Of a stretch of 64,000 nt of DNA, positions 62,330 to 64,000 are shown in pieces. The position numbers and the translations under genes are program-made. This DNA is from Symsagittifera roscoffensis (Eukaryota > Xenacoelomorpha > Acoela > Convolutidae): NCBI RefSeq assembly GCF_963678635.1, contig NC_087063.1, positions 36,678,540-36,742,539 of the forward strand. The letters run 5' to 3'. The notes under the pieces are model-generated. The model ran no database searches, was not told the DNA's origin, and saw only the letters and a list, made by a program, of their open reading frames with translations. Position 1 is the first letter of the stretch. Each line of letters begins with the position of its first letter.

Positions 62330-64000
62330 GCCATTTCTTAACATCTTATCATACAATGTTCGAAGCATTTTAGATTAACAGCGCCGAACAACTTTTGTGA
62401 ACGCTCTCTTCTCACAGACAACAATAGACGTTCTTTGTCTTTCGGAAACGTGGCTAGTTGAAGATGTTCCTGAAAATGGGATATTCCTCAATGGGTACGC
62501 AGTCCACAGATCCGACAGACAGTGTACGTCCAGTGGCGGCACTAAGCATGGAGGTGTTCTAGTCGCAGTTCGAGAAGACTCACTCTCAACTACTGAACTC
62601 AAACTTTTCCCAACTGAAAGAAGTGACAATGACGCCGTTACAGCTCTTTGCAAGCGAAATAACTCTATTTTTCTCGTGTGCTCAGTCTACTGTGCACCAA
62701 CAGTGTTTATCGATGGAGTCTAAAAAAATTCCAATGCTTAATGGCCTCTATAGATAGAACTCGGAGATGCTATGGATGCCATTTCACCATCATCACAGGT
62801 GATATCAATTTACCGTCTACAGATTGGAACAACATGACTTCAGCGGATACCTTTGAGTCAGATGTGTTAGAACTGCTTGTCCAATATATGACTTTGAGCA
62901 AATCATAAGAACCATTGACAGCGGTCACTTGCTATCAGTATTTCTCGCCAACAATCCAGAAGCAATCCTCAAAGTTGTTGAACATAAGTCATTACACAAA
63001 GCCTATCGAAATCTGGGAAAGGCGCGTTCCAACCACAAGCCGTACTTGATACAACTCTCCCATGGATTGCCCGTGAATAAACGTGAACTGACTAAGAGTT
63101 ATTCGTTCGCTCGAGTGGACTGGGACGAGGCCACAAAATACATCGTGGAAAACCCTTTTCTGCCGAGATGTTTTAGCAATGTAGATGTCCTGACAACTTC
63201 GTGGTATGACTGGATTGCGAAAATCCTGGAAATTAATGTAGAAAAACGGACTAAACATAGACGGGATCTCCCTTTCAGGGTTTCATCAAACACTTCTCAT
63301 TTGACGAAACAGCTGTCTTCCTTGCGGAACAAATTCAACAAAACAGCGAAGCCTTCGATCGGAGTCAAAATTGACGTAGCTGAGAGAAAATTGAAACAAG
63401 CAGTACACAACGAACACTCAATTTATGAAGACAAAGTCTTCAATTCTCGACAGTTTGACAAAATTTTTAAATACTTCAAATGCGTCAAGCAACCACAAGG
63501 TATACTTGCCATAATGCATCATGAGGAAAAAGCCCAAACAAACTTTGAGAAGGCCGAGCTTTTCAACAAGTTCTTTCAGAGCGTTTTCAACAACAAGTCT
63601 GCGGAGTGGGTCACTCCCCATACCAATGATGATCCACAAAATGATTTGCGGCTGAATCCGACTCGCGGAAACCTAGCAAAAACTCTGCGAGGCTTGAGCT
63701 CTTCGAAGGCTAGAGGACCAGATGAGCTTCCAAATTTATTCCTGAAAAACCTAGCTGAAGCTCTGGCGCCGTCACTTCAGATTATTTTTAGAACAAGTAT
63801 TTGTAAATGTGTATACCCAGAGAGATGGAAAACATCGGAAAATATTCTAGTGTTCAAAGCTGAAGATCGCACACTAGTGAAGAAATATAGACCCATCTCA
63901 CTTCTAAAAAAAACGATTCAAAAGTTTTTGAGAAAATTATTTTCGATGCAATTTATGAGAAAGTACAGCCGTTGCTACACTGTTTAGTTTGGTTTCCGTA
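62330..64000 (+). pseudogene. ORF2 of the same retrotransposon: endonuclease and start of reverse transcriptase (runs off the edge)
   Basis: The endonuclease opens near 62345 (ILSYNVRSI), then TTIDVLCLSETWLVED, and after a frameshift near 62700 TIITGDINLPSTDWNN. The frame 62929-63987 encodes the linker (DEATKYIVENPFL, KAELFNKFFQSVFNNKSAEW) and reverse-transcriptase fingers (LSSSKARGPDELPNLFLKNL, YRPISLLKK). A frameshift near 63910 moves coding to IIFDAIYEKVQPLLH. The catalytic box lies beyond 64000. Frameshifts make this copy inactive unless the remainder differs. Confidence 0.85.

Overview
The window looks like nuclear DNA of an invertebrate animal. It is AT-rich, its two recognisable host genes are split by GT-AG introns, and non-LTR retrotransposons, DNA transposons and MITEs fill most of the rest. 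I see no bacterial operons, CRISPR arrays or organelle genes. The mix of mobile elements (RTE-type reverse transcriptases with a PHD-like finger, a large family B DNA polymerase element) would suit a cnidarian or another marine invertebrate, but I cannot fix the species.

Layout. 1-7840: two tandem, truncated copies of a large element carrying the N-terminal half of a family B DNA polymerase and three small genes of unknown function. 7841-10925: MITEs and a third copy of the repeat that ends each polymerase copy. 11235-26045 (minus): the FHA half of a CHK2-like checkpoint kinase, recognised from five small in-phase exons. Its 12.8-kb intron holds a broken non-LTR retrotransposon (ORF1, endonuclease, a reverse-transcriptase segment in triplicate) and a segmental duplication that also copied one CHK2 exon and destroyed the splice acceptor of that copy. 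The kinase-catalytic exons were not found. 26046-40783: mostly AT-rich DNA with retroelement remnants at 30.5-33.7, 34.0-34.4 and 36.0-37.1 kb. 40784-58185 (minus): a complete nine-exon arylsulfatase B-like gene (528 aa, all exon phases agree). Its introns hold hAT-type MITEs, an RTE-type insertion with a 12-bp target duplication, a MULE transposase remnant, a retroelement C-terminus and several short dispersed repeat families. 58186-64000: a hAT-type MITE, a deleted reverse-transcriptase pseudogene (minus) and a non-LTR retrotransposon (plus) that runs off the right edge.

The host genes act independently: CHK2 transduces DNA-damage signals in the nucleus, and the sulfatase is a secreted or lysosomal hydrolase. 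The remainder is a record of nested transposition, tandem duplication and decay.
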